Below, piece by piece: positions 43,072 through 51,562 of a stretch of 64,000 nucleotides of DNA. A program made the translations under genes and the position numbers. The DNA is from Deltaproteobacteria bacterium (GTDB lineage Bacteria; Myxococcota; Kuafuiibacteriia; Kuafuiibacteriales; Kuafuiibacteriaceae), in NCBI GenBank assembly GCA_016713425.1, contig JADJPE010000005.1, positions 1,488,001 through 1,552,000 on the forward strand, in the 5' to 3' direction. Positions within the stretch are counted from its first letter, which is position 1. Every line of letters starts with the position of its first letter. A model generated the notes under the pieces. The model searched no databases and had not been told where the DNA came from. It worked only from the letters and a program-made list of their open reading frames with translations.

Positions 43072-44640
43072 CTAGAAACGCGACGTGTCCGCAGCCGACT
43101 CGGGAGGCGTATGAAGGCTCGGGCCGATCCCCGCTCGCTCGTAAAGCGCCTCGATCGAAGAGGCGCCGGAGAGGCTCCGGATTCGAGCCCGAACGTGGCG
43201 ATCAAAGCCCCCGCCGGCGAGGAGGCTCATCAATTGGTCGAGTGCTAAGACGGTGTCGCTGGACTGATTCGGATTGCCGCCAGAGCCGAGTATGATTCCG
43301 TCGCGCGGCCCAATCCCTGGGGCCCAGATTTCCGGCGCCTTGGCCTTCAACGCCTGAAGCGACTGGCCAGCAGCGACGGGATCGACGGCCGCCATCAAGA
43401 ACACGGCGTGCGGCGTTACGACGCCTTCTGTCACCTTGTCCGCTTCCGAAAGATCGCAGATGCCGGCCGCCCCGCGGTATCTATTCCCAGGCACGTCGGA
43501 CGCTGAATATGCGGCCGGAACGCCATCCTGTGCCCGGTCCCTCATGACCGCCAAGAGTCCGTCCGACGATCGCCGCATCGTCGTCGAGAACGAGCGCTCT
43601 CCCAGCAGCACTTCGGCGAGCAGGAACTGAAATACACCGCCGTCCCATGCTTTCACGATCGGAGGTGTCTTCTGTCCATTTTGCAGTGCCACCTCGGTGA
43701 AGTCGACACGGGTCACGATCCTGCTGAACGTGCCGGGCGGCAGCGCGCCTTCGGCCTCGAGCACGGCGATCGCCGCCCGCGCCTCGGACCCGAGTCTCGA
43801 GTAGTGGTACGGAATCTCGATCTTCTGACCATCATGATGGAAGTAGGCGATCCGGATGGCGCCGAACTCTGGGTCGTAGAAGGCCCTCTCGAAGTTTGCG
43901 CGCATCGGGCTCAAGAGCTTGTCGATGAGGACCGTGATTTCCGGATCCTCGGCGTATGCGTCGCGCACGCCTTCGAGCGCCACGAAAAAGTTGCCGTTGT
44001 CGACCGACGAGACAACCCGAGCTTCGGGGACGCGCACGACGTCTCCTTGAGCGTCCACACCTGACGCCGGGCTGCCGCGCGTTCGGCCGTCGCGCGCGTC
44101 GAACCAGTTGTAGAGGAATCCGTTTGGATCCTTTTCGAGGGCATCGATGCTTCGGAGTGCTTTGTGGATCTGTTCGCGAGCGATCGCCTTGGGCATCAGG
44201 CCTCGCTCTTCTGCTTCCACCAACGCGGCAAGCTGAAGCCCGATGTTGGTGGGCGAAGTCTGAAACGAACGCTCCGCGACCGAATGATCTGCGTGAAGCC
44301 GAATGCGGTCGTAAACCAACCCCGTCTCCGGCGCGACCATCTGTGTCTGTACGCCGTGCCAAACCTCGGCCTGCAGGCGCCTGAGTTGTCGAATCGCGGC
44401 CGCAGCTCGCCTTGGCTCGGCGATCGTGGCCCGAGTCGTCGACGCTGCATCTCTCGAATCATGTTTCGACACATCTCTCGACTCAGCTTTCGACACATCT
44501 CTCGACACGAACGCTTGCGCCTGGACGCATTGTCGTTCGCCGAGTTTGGCCGTGTCGATGCCGGAGCTCGCGCTGCATCCGACCGCGCACGCAAGAAGAG
44601 CCGCGCCAGCCCATGGCCGTCCCCTGTTTTCAAGCGTCAC
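43072..44640 (-). CDS. Lipoprotein of the (alpha/alpha)6 glycoamylase-like / GH144-like type
   Basis: About 522 residues from GTG 44640, giving a proper lipoprotein signal (VTLENRGRPWAGAALLACAV then GC). The longer forms (ATG 44685 or 44901) put unlikely sequence before it. A short linker has SRDVSK repeats. The catalytic-type domain shows TSPTNIGLQLAALVEAEERG and GFLYNWFDARDGRT with SSVDNGNFFVALEGVRDAY, the pattern I know from glycoamylase-like domains of cyclic beta-glucan enzymes and GH144 beta-1,2-glucanases. GTGVSxVDSGNL is conserved as VVSSVDNGNF. Substrate is uncertain; the protein is probably a surface glycan hydrolase. Confidence 0.72.
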   Translation of the reverse strand: MTLENRGRPWAGAALLACAVGCSASSGIDTAKLGERQCVQAQAFVSRDVSKAESRDVSKHDSRDAASTTRATIAEPRRAAAAIRQLRRLQAEVWHGVQTQMVAPETGLVYDRIRLHADHSVAERSFQTSPTNIGLQLAALVEAEERGLMPKAIAREQIHKALRSIDALEKDPNGFLYNWFDARDGRTRGSPASGVDAQGDVVRVPEARVVSSVDNGNFFVALEGVRDAYAEDPEITVLIDKLLSPMRANFERAFYDPEFGAIRIAYFHHDGQKIEIPYHYSRLGSEARAAIAVLEAEGALPPGTFSRIVTRVDFTEVALQNGQKTPPIVKAWDGGVFQFLLAEVLLGERSFSTTMRRSSDGLLAVMRDRAQDGVPAAYSASDVPGNRYRGAAGICDLSEADKVTEGVVTPHAVFLMAAVDPVAAGQSLQALKAKAPEIWAPGIGPRDGIILGSGGNPNQSSDTVLALDQLMSLLAGGGFDRHVRARIRSLSGASSIEALYERAGIGPSLHTPPESAADTSRF

Positions 44641-44983
44641 GAGCAACTGCGACAGGACCCGTGAACCCGAGCTTCCGAGAGACATCTGCGGCGCGAGCCA
44701 CTGCGCGACCGGCGCCGTCTTCTTGGGGGTGGGCGAGACGAGCTTGTCATGGCCAGACCAGACTCGACTTGTCGCTCTTGCCACCGATGAGCGGTCGGGA
44801 GGGAGACTCGTCTGTTGGATGAATTCTCTTGGGTGAGATGGTAGCGACACAAGGAGTCTGTGTTTCGGTCGCTTGGGTTGTCGGATTCCTGATGTATGCA
44901 TGGGTTCAAGGCTCGAGTTCGCGCGTTATCGAGGCCTGAATCTTAGGTGTTCACAAATTCGTGGGGCGAACGAGAGAAACGGG

Positions 44984-45004
44984 TGCACTCTCCACGCGAG
45001 TGCA
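44984..45004 (-). terminator. Hairpin downstream of the C69 dipeptidase gene
   Basis: TGCACTC (44984-44990) and GAGTGCA (44998-45004) are perfect 7-bp arms with a 7-nt loop. On the minus strand it lies 60 nt after the dipeptidase stop and is followed by GTTTCTCTC, a weak U-rich tract. The rest of the 44641-45063 gap shows no gene on the plus strand. Confidence 0.4.
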
Positions 45005-45063
45005 AGCACGTGTCGGGTTCGATCCGATCGATGACCGAGCGCGTTGTGCGGTAGCCGATCGCG

Positions 45064-47118
45064 CTATCGGATCGATCGGGCGGGTTCGGGTAGCCGGTGT
45101 TCTTTCTGCTCGATTCGAACGAGCGTGGCCGGATGCCCACAGAAGCTCGATGCTGAAACGGGCGTCGAGGCACTGTCGGTTCCTTTTGTGGGTCGCGGGG
45201 GCTCGACGAACTCGAGTGCGTGCGTTTTCGGATTCTCGTGCGCAAAGACGCAGCAGACCGGAGGCTGCCCGCATTGCGCCGTGCCCGGGACGAGCACGAG
45301 CTTCTCTTGCTTCCACGGAAAGTCCTTTGGGACGATCTCGGCCAGTGGCCCGAGCTGGTTCGGTGCGGAGATGGTCACGCGTCCTTGGGCGTCCGGCTTC
45401 TCCGCTTCGTTTGGGAGTCTCTTTACCCGAAGAAAATCGCCTCGCTCCGCGATCATGCGTCGATACCAGGCGTCGGGGTAGGGCGGATGCATGACCTCGC
45501 CGAGTGGTCCCTTGACGTTGCCGTCGACGTACTTCACGAGAAGATCTTCACCGAGCTTTCTCCATCGCGTGACGGTATGGTCGAGCTGTTCCGCCGAGTA
45601 GCGTGCGAGATAGTCGCGCGCGAGCTCTGGCGCCTGTGCGTGAAGCTTGAGCGCCGCCGCCTCGACCTCGGGTTGTCGTGCGAAGAAACCGCCTTCGAGC
45701 GTCTGCTGGATGCGGGTGATGTCTTTGATCATGTCTTCGTATCGGCCGTAGGCTTGGTTGGCGACCCAATTGAAGACCCAGAAAGCAGAATCCCAAGAGA
45801 AGCGGCGAAGGCTCGCGGTGCCTTCGGCGAAGCTCCTTGGCACCTCGCGAAGGTCCGCATAGACGGGTACGTACACGCTGCTCGCCGCGTCGTCGACGCC
45901 GAACCACAGGAGGCCACCGATGGCGTCTGGGAGAGACGAACGAGACTGAGAGATGAACGAGAATCCGGTTTGCTGCGTCGCGATGGCACGCTCGTTCAGA
46001 TACTCGACGCCATCGACCTTCCACGTGAGGGGCCGATATCGATATGGCAACCGGAACGGGCCGGCGCCTACGCCTTCTGAGAGGTCGAAGGGCGTGCCCT
46101 CGAAGTGGTCACGCATGAGCGCCTGCATGTCGCGGACGGAGACTTTTCGATCGGGTATGACCCATAGCGGAAGAGGTCTTGCGCCTGGTTTGCCGAGCAC
46201 GTAGTCGGTCGACAGCTTCTTGCTTGGCGCGACGCGATCGAAGACTCGCCAGACTCGCGCTTCGCAGAAACGTAGCGCCTCCCACTCGAGCGGCGCGTAT
46301 GTGTCTGCGAAGCTGAAATCCTTGTCAGCACCTCGGTACCAGCCCATCTCGCGCGCGAATGCGATGACGTCCGGCGCGTAGCGTGCATTTTTCGGATCTT
46401 TGAGCGGGAACGTGCGAATGCGGGCCTGGTTCGCGTGGGCGGCGATGGCGTTTTCCGGTACTCGCTGGGCAACCCAAACGGCACCCCGGCGCCCTGGTCC
46501 CTTGCCGATGATCTCCAGAATCCAGGTCTCGTGAGGATCTGCGATCGAGAACGATTCGCCGGAGCTTCGATATCCGTGCTCCGAGACGAGCCGCGCGATC
46601 GTATCGATCGCCTCTTGCGCCGTCTTTGCGCGTTCCAAGGTGACGTAGATGAGACTTCCGTAGTCGAGACCGCCCTCGGGGTCGACGAGCGATGGTCGGC
46701 CGCCGAACGTGCTCTCGGCGATCACGAGCTGATGTTCGTTCATGTTGCCCGTGACCGAATAGGTCTGACGCGCTTCGGGGATTGAGCCAATGAAAGCCCC
46801 GCTGTCCCAGTCGTAGACCGGGCGCATGGATCCCGGCTCAAACGTTGCGCCCGAAGACGAATGAAGCGCCCCGTACAGCTCGTGCGAGTCGGCGGCGTAG
46901 GTCACCATGGTGGATCCGTCCGCCGAGGCCCTCTTGCCCACGATGATGCTCGTGCATGCGCGCGCCTCTTGGTTCGGCAGCACCACAAGCGCCGCGAGTG
47001 TCGTGAGTGTCGTGAGTGTCGTGACCGCGGCGAGTGAAGCAAGCGAGTCAGGCGCTGAGCGCTTCGAGAGCGCCGCGCGCGGCGCTGAATCCAATGGAGG
47101 GCGTCTGCATTCATGCAT
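45064..47118 (-). CDS. Peptidase family C69 dipeptidase, exported
   Basis: 684 residues from ATG 47118, with AAGGAGGT 7 nt upstream. After a signal sequence containing TTLTTLTTL repeats (33-41) and ending NQEARA, the mature chain starts with C55: CTSIIVGKRASADGSTMVTY. An N-terminal Cys nucleophile exposed by processing is the hallmark of this Ntn-hydrolase family. Further family blocks are TGNMNEHQLVIAESTFGGRP, YGSLIYVTLERAKTAQEAID, and EGTPFDLSEGVGAGPFRLPY. The C-terminal ~120 residues have extra Cys (QCGQPPVCCVF) and are less conserved. Probably a periplasmic or surface peptidase. Divergent from the next gene. Confidence 0.92.
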   Translation of the reverse strand: MHECRRPPLDSAPRAALSKRSAPDSLASLAAVTTLTTLTTLAALVVLPNQEARACTSIIVGKRASADGSTMVTYAADSHELYGALHSSSGATFEPGSMRPVYDWDSGAFIGSIPEARQTYSVTGNMNEHQLVIAESTFGGRPSLVDPEGGLDYGSLIYVTLERAKTAQEAIDTIARLVSEHGYRSSGESFSIADPHETWILEIIGKGPGRRGAVWVAQRVPENAIAAHANQARIRTFPLKDPKNARYAPDVIAFAREMGWYRGADKDFSFADTYAPLEWEALRFCEARVWRVFDRVAPSKKLSTDYVLGKPGARPLPLWVIPDRKVSVRDMQALMRDHFEGTPFDLSEGVGAGPFRLPYRYRPLTWKVDGVEYLNERAIATQQTGFSFISQSRSSLPDAIGGLLWFGVDDAASSVYVPVYADLREVPRSFAEGTASLRRFSWDSAFWVFNWVANQAYGRYEDMIKDITRIQQTLEGGFFARQPEVEAAALKLHAQAPELARDYLARYSAEQLDHTVTRWRKLGEDLLVKYVDGNVKGPLGEVMHPPYPDAWYRRMIAERGDFLRVKRLPNEAEKPDAQGRVTISAPNQLGPLAEIVPKDFPWKQEKLVLVPGTAQCGQPPVCCVFAHENPKTHALEFVEPPRPTKGTDSASTPVSASSFCGHPATLVRIEQKEHRLPEPARSIR

Positions 47119-47220
47119 CGACGACCTCCTTCCTTCCAAACCCGCGATGAATCAACCGGAAGATGGCCGATTGGGCACAGTTTCGGTTGCGCGCCACGTG
47201 CACTCGCGTTCCTCTTTGCC

Positions 47221-49113
47221 GTGCTTTTTGAGCGCCGAGCATGGAGGCATACGCTTTTTTTGGGGGTCCTTTCTTCGACGCTGCGCTGCTTGCCCTCGAA
47301 CGACGCGGCCTTTCCACAAGTCGACGGTGCGAAGTCGGCCGTCTTGCTGGTTGTGGGGCCGGAGGATGCGATCTCGAATGAGGGCGGTGCGACGGCGGGC
47401 GGTGGGGGCCGCGGTGCGCCCAACGTGCGCACCGGGTTCGCGATTGACCTCTCCAATCCAACGACGTCGCTCCCGGTCACTCTCGCGAGATCGGGCGAGA
47501 TCTATGCGTTGTTTTACCGATGTGACCTCGAGGCGATGGGCATGGCTCCGGGATTCGTCTCGACGTCTTCGCGTACGCTCGTGCGTACCGAACACGTTCT
47601 TCGAGGCCGCTTGAAGGGGACGTCAAGTACCGGCTCGGGCGTGGTCGACGCTGGCGCCATCGACACGAGCTTCGACGGGGGTGCACTTCAGTGGGACGTC
47701 TTGGCTGATGGAGTCGGCATGATCGCTCGCCTCGCGGGCTTCGATCCAGGCTCGGAAGAAGGCTCGGAAGCAAGCTTGGAAGAAGCTCGGGCGCGCGTCA
47801 AAGATCGATGGGTCTTCGAGTGTGCCGCTTCGCTGTGTGACGCGAATGAGTCCGAATGCGATATTACGTTTGCGGTCCGGGAGGACGACCATACTTTGCT
47901 GCTCGGGGGATTTGAGGAAGGTGCGGACGGGACGGTTCTTCGGCGCGCGAGATTTGGTACCTCAGCAAGTGACGAGGCCGCGGAGAGCGCGGACGCCTGG
48001 CCTCTTTGCGCGGGGGGCGAGCCCAAGCCCACGCTGGATATGGGGTCGGGCGTGAAGCGACGCGCAGCGATGCGATCAGGCCCGTCGCTCTACACGATCG
48101 CACAACGTTACGCTGAGGTCTTTGCGTTTCCAGACACGAGCGACGATACCACTTTGCCGCGTACGTCCTCGACGACGATCACATCGTTCGTCGATGGCCG
48201 GGATATTGAGTTGAACGACATCCCACGATGGATGACGGTCATGGATGATGAGGCGGAACGCGATGATTTGGTCGCGTTTTTGGCGCTAACGCCGCACGGC
48301 GAGGTGGTGTCGCTCGTCGATGATGCCTCGGGGCGGATCTCGGTGGTCGATCACGGCGCCTTCGATCCAGAGCCTAGGTTCGAGGAGCTGTTCACTGGAA
48401 TGGTACTTGGGAACGCCTGGTTACCCAATCGCGACGCTGAGCTTGGCCGAAGCACCCCGAGCTTTTTTTCTTCCTACAACGAACTGTCCGACAACGTGGA
48501 TGGCGCGGTCATGGATGGCGCGGTCGTGTATGCCGCGCTCGATGGAGAGCAGACGAGTCTGAATCAGAAAGGCGTGCGGCCGCGCCAGACTTGGAGCTTC
48601 AACGATGCTCGCGTTCTTGCGCTTGCGCGCGGAGTCGGCGACACGATTGTCGTCGCATCGTCTCCCAACGTCGCATCGTCTCCCAAGGCCGAGGAGCATT
48701 TGGGTGGGATTCATGTCCTTCCCTACGACAGCGAGGCCCTCGATGACGATCGCCCGCTGAGTCCTCAGACAGTCTACGTTCGTCACCGGTTTAACCGACC
48801 GGTGGTCGCGCTCGTCTCAGTTCGATCGCAGGTGATCGCGGTAGCGTTCGAGGCGCTTGATGGCGAGGGCGTGGTCGATGTTTGGTCTTGTGATCTCGGG
48901 CCGGAAGCTGGCGCGCGCGATCTCAAGCCCGAGGACTGTACGGCGATTCTGCGGGATAGGGAAATCTCGATCGCGCCTGGCGATGAAGGTGATCAGAAGA
49001 CAGCGCAAACGTTCGCTGACGAAGTTGCGGTCGTCACATTGCCTGCGGGGCAAGCGCTCGTCTTGGAGACGTGTGGACTCCCGGGGGTTGGAGGAAGTCG
49101 CTCCCCGGAGTAA
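47221..49113 (+). CDS. Hypothetical exported protein, propeller-like
   Basis: About 630 residues from GTG 47221 (VLFERRAWRHTLFLGVLSST). An ATG at 47113 would overlap the divergent dipeptidase start, so the GTG is preferred; it leaves about 100 bp for a bidirectional promoter. A weak hydrophobic N-terminus suggests export. The chain contains propeller-like segments (RISVVDHGAFDPEPRFEELF, VVYAALDGEQTSLNQ, IHVLPYDSEALDDDRPLSPQ) and short duplications (VASSPNVASSPK; GSEEGSEASLEE). No family recognised. Its style resembles the lipoproteins at 13.0 and 33-36 kb. Confidence 0.65.
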   Translation: MLFERRAWRHTLFLGVLSSTLRCLPSNDAAFPQVDGAKSAVLLVVGPEDAISNEGGATAGGGGRGAPNVRTGFAIDLSNPTTSLPVTLARSGEIYALFYRCDLEAMGMAPGFVSTSSRTLVRTEHVLRGRLKGTSSTGSGVVDAGAIDTSFDGGALQWDVLADGVGMIARLAGFDPGSEEGSEASLEEARARVKDRWVFECAASLCDANESECDITFAVREDDHTLLLGGFEEGADGTVLRRARFGTSASDEAAESADAWPLCAGGEPKPTLDMGSGVKRRAAMRSGPSLYTIAQRYAEVFAFPDTSDDTTLPRTSSTTITSFVDGRDIELNDIPRWMTVMDDEAERDDLVAFLALTPHGEVVSLVDDASGRISVVDHGAFDPEPRFEELFTGMVLGNAWLPNRDAELGRSTPSFFSSYNELSDNVDGAVMDGAVVYAALDGEQTSLNQKGVRPRQTWSFNDARVLALARGVGDTIVVASSPNVASSPKAEEHLGGIHVLPYDSEALDDDRPLSPQTVYVRHRFNRPVVALVSVRSQVIAVAFEALDGEGVVDVWSCDLGPEAGARDLKPEDCTAILRDREISIAPGDEGDQKTAQTFADEVAVVTLPAGQALVLETCGLPGVGGSRSPE

Positions 49114-49130
49114 GCTCCGGTTCCATCGCT

Positions 49131-50693
49131 ATGGGCGCGCGAAGCGATCGAAGCCGACCATGCTGCGACGACGGCAGCGAGACCGACCTCTCGGGTACGG
49201 TGCTCGGCGATCGCTACCTCATTGAATCGCTGATCGCCCGCAGCCGGATGGGTCGCGTGTATAAGGCCGTCCACCTCGCGCTCCAGCGTCCGGTCGCCAT
49301 CAAGGTGATGAGCGCGCCTTGCACCGAAACCGACAAAGAAGGCCACGATCGATTCTCGCGTCGATTCGAGCTCGAGGCCTCGACGTCGTCGCGCCTCAAC
49401 CACCCCCACATCGTTCGGGTCTTCGACTATGGCGCGATGCCCGACGGTCGACCGTATCTCGTGATGGAGTTCCTCGAAGGGCAACCGCTCAGTGAGGTCC
49501 TGGCTGCATGTGGTCGCATGAGACCGACGCGCGTGCTCACGATCGCGATCCAGATCGCACGCGCACTTCGCAAAGCACATAGCCAGGGCGTCGTGCATCG
49601 CGACCTCAAGCCCGCCAACATCATGATCGCCGCCGACGAGGAAGGCGGCGACATGGTACGGATTCTCGACTTTGGCATCGCCAAGCTTCTCTTGGAGGCC
49701 GACAATCCGACGAGCGAGATGATGCCGGGTGGCGGCGAGCCGCCGATCACCGAAGCCGGCATGCTTCTCGGCACGCCCGCCTACATGTCACCCGAGCAGT
49801 CGCTCGGCGGCGCCGTCGACGCACGGACTGACCTGTATTCATTGGGCGTCATGATCTACGAGATGCTCGCCGGTCGGCTTCCTTTCGGGGGCGTCTCCAT
49901 GGCTGAGGTTCTTCATGCGCACGTCCACGACTCGGTGCCGAGTCTCGTGCTCCCGGAAGAAGAGGTTTCGTGTTTTCTCTCACTGAAGACGCTTGCCTAC
50001 CGCTGTCTCGCAAAGTCGCCAAATGATCGGTTTTCGACCACCGATGCCCTTGTCGCCGAGTTGAAGTCGATCTGGCGCGTGGAGATGGAGGAAAGCTACG
50101 GACCTCGAACGTCGAACATCGACGTCGATCCGGCGCAGATTAGGGCTGACGTCGCTCTGCGAGCGGGCTCCGGTGCGGCCGCTCCGGCTCCTGGCGCGAC
50201 ATCGACCGCGGCGCTCCCGGCGGATGTGTTGTCGGCAACTGCGGCGAGGAATCATAACGCCTCGACGCTCGTCGTGACGCGCGTGCGGAAACGGCGAGAG
50301 GATCCGGCTTCGTCTTCGGTTTCCCAACGACCGCCGTCGTCGTTGCCGTCGCCGTCGTCATCATCGTCGTCGTCGCGGAAGCCGCTGCCCCCGGGATCGG
50401 CGAGGTTCCTCATCCAACTCATTGCCCTCAGTCTGAGCGCCCTCTTCGTGGGGTCTGTCGTTGGGGGTCTGACGTCTTGGGCCTTTCTGGACGCTCGGGC
50501 CGCGGTGAGCGAGCACCAGGCAAACAACGAAGCCAACGGCGAAGCCAACAACGAGGCCAACGACGAGGCCAACGACGAGGCCAACGACGAGGCCAACGAC
50601 GAGGCCAACGACGAGGCCATCGACCTAAACGAGATCCAGGGCGCGCGTGAAGACGCGCGCGAGCCCACCTACAAAGCGAATCCGTACGAGTGA
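49131..50693 (+). CDS. Hanks-type Ser/Thr protein kinase, membrane anchored
   Basis: 520 residues from ATG 49131. The kinase domain is about 28-315: VAIKVM (Lys58), FELEAST (Glu82), HRDLKPANI (Asp158), DFGIAK (Asp180) and GTPAYMSPEQSLGG. The glycine-rich loop is degenerate: ARSRMGRVY replaces the usual GxGGMGxVY, keeping only the last Gly. After a Ser/Pro-rich juxtamembrane stretch there is one membrane segment (about 426-451, LIQLIALSLSALFVGSVVGG). An external tail follows with NEAN/DEAN tetrapeptide repeats. It could phosphorylate FHA proteins such as the activator at 20.4 kb, but that is inference. Confidence 0.93.
   Translation: MGARSDRSRPCCDDGSETDLSGTVLGDRYLIESLIARSRMGRVYKAVHLALQRPVAIKVMSAPCTETDKEGHDRFSRRFELEASTSSRLNHPHIVRVFDYGAMPDGRPYLVMEFLEGQPLSEVLAACGRMRPTRVLTIAIQIARALRKAHSQGVVHRDLKPANIMIAADEEGGDMVRILDFGIAKLLLEADNPTSEMMPGGGEPPITEAGMLLGTPAYMSPEQSLGGAVDARTDLYSLGVMIYEMLAGRLPFGGVSMAEVLHAHVHDSVPSLVLPEEEVSCFLSLKTLAYRCLAKSPNDRFSTTDALVAELKSIWRVEMEESYGPRTSNIDVDPAQIRADVALRAGSGAAAPAPGATSTAALPADVLSATAARNHNASTLVVTRVRKRREDPASSSVSQRPPSSLPSPSSSSSSSRKPLPPGSARFLIQLIALSLSALFVGSVVGGLTSWAFLDARAAVSEHQANNEANGEANNEANDEANDEANDEANDEANDEAIDLNEIQGAREDAREPTYKANPYE
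50526..50621. repeat. 12-bp tandem repeat (DEAN-type, 8 units)
   Basis: Eight in-frame 12-bp units encoding NEAN, GEAN, NEAN, four DEAN and DEAI in the extracytoplasmic tail of the Ser/Thr kinase. The four central units are identical. Confidence 0.95.
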
Positions 50694-50701
50694 AGGGCGT
50701 T

Positions 50702-51205
50702 CTAGCGATTCCTCTCGTCGCGCGCGCCTTCCAGCACGCCCTCCGAGAACGATTCGACTTGCTTCTCCGTCTTCTTGATCAAACTGCCTACGTGTCGGCC
50801 GAGCGCGCGCGCGGTGTCCGGCGATCCAAGGCCGTCGTCAGAGGTTCCGCGGTCGAGTCCCTCCACGAAAGAGTGAAACATCTCACCCAGATCTTCGCCC
50901 GCCTGACGTGCTGCATAGGCCACGATCTTCGCTCGCTCCGGGCGGACAGCTTCGGTGTACCCCTCCCGAAATTGGTCCCAAGCTTCTTCATCTGAACCGC
51001 CAAATTTGCGCTTGGCCTCCTTCAGGTCTTGCGCCCAGTCATCGAAAGAGAGCGCGTCGGCCTCGATTCGGGCCACGTGTTCGGCACCCAATGTCGCGCC
51101 GGCTTTGCGCGGGTCCCGTGTTTCACATCCGGAGGCGAGCGCAACAGCAAAGACCGAGGCGACGGCCAAAGCAACGCGGGTGAAGGGTGGGCGTACGAAG
51201 TTCAC
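50702..51205 (-). CDS. Small predicted lipoprotein
   Basis: 167 residues. MNFVRPPFTRVALAVASVFA, VALASGC gives a standard lipoprotein signal with lipobox ASGC. The mature part is charged and helical (AQDLKEAKRKFGGSDEEAWD, FREGYTEAVRPERAKIVAYA, GSLIKKTEKQVESFSEGVLE) with no recognised domain. It converges with the kinase gene (8 bp between stops). Confidence 0.75.
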   Translation of the reverse strand: MNFVRPPFTRVALAVASVFAVALASGCETRDPRKAGATLGAEHVARIEADALSFDDWAQDLKEAKRKFGGSDEEAWDQFREGYTEAVRPERAKIVAYAARQAGEDLGEMFHSFVEGLDRGTSDDGLGSPDTARALGRHVGSLIKKTEKQVESFSEGVLEGARDERNR

Positions 51206-51413
51206 GGGTGCCGTCTAGTACCACGTACCTCAGCGTCAAGCGCCTATTCCGAAACGGCTCTCGCCCGGTCCTTTGCTGGTCTCCAAATCGGCCTCGAAAT
51301 CGGCCTCCAACCGGCCACTCGGTCGGTCGCCTCCGTCGATGATCGGTGCGGATTTCGAGCCCGAATCTCGAAGAACCGGAGTAGAAGCAGCAGCGCTCAA
51401 GCGGGGCCTCTCG

Positions 51414-51443
51414 GGCCGTGTGTGTGTTCGCACACCGACGGCC
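51414..51443. ncRNA. UUCG-capped hairpin in a long intergenic region
   Basis: GGCCGT (51414-51419) pairs with ACGGCC (51438-51443); inside, after a 2x2 internal loop, GTGTG pairs with CACAC around a UUCG tetraloop (51427-51430). Such UUCG stems are unusually stable. It is 120 bp upstream of the caspase-like lipoprotein on the plus strand and lacks a U-tract. The remainder of 51206-51562 shows a CGGCCTC direct repeat but no gene. Whether it is a transcribed leader structure is unknown. Confidence 0.4.
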
Positions 51444-51562
51444 AATGATCATGAATATGACACGTGAGCGAATCAAGGCTTGGCACAACCGAGCCCTGAC
51501 GGGAGGTACGCGTCGGGAACTGGAAGATCTCCGGCCCACGCACGAACCCACGCGCAAATGGA

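Noticed and set aside
44640..44730. The translated segment APVAQWLAPQ…GSSGSRVL on the minus strand resembles spurious peptides produced from tRNA genes.
   Set aside because: No cloverleaf could be drawn: T-arm is GGTTCACGGGTCC without a matching stem and no anticodon arm fits.
47113..47221. ATG 47113 as the start of the 47221-49113 gene.
   Set aside because: It would overlap the divergent dipeptidase start and RBS; the GTG at 47221 leaves a promoter region.
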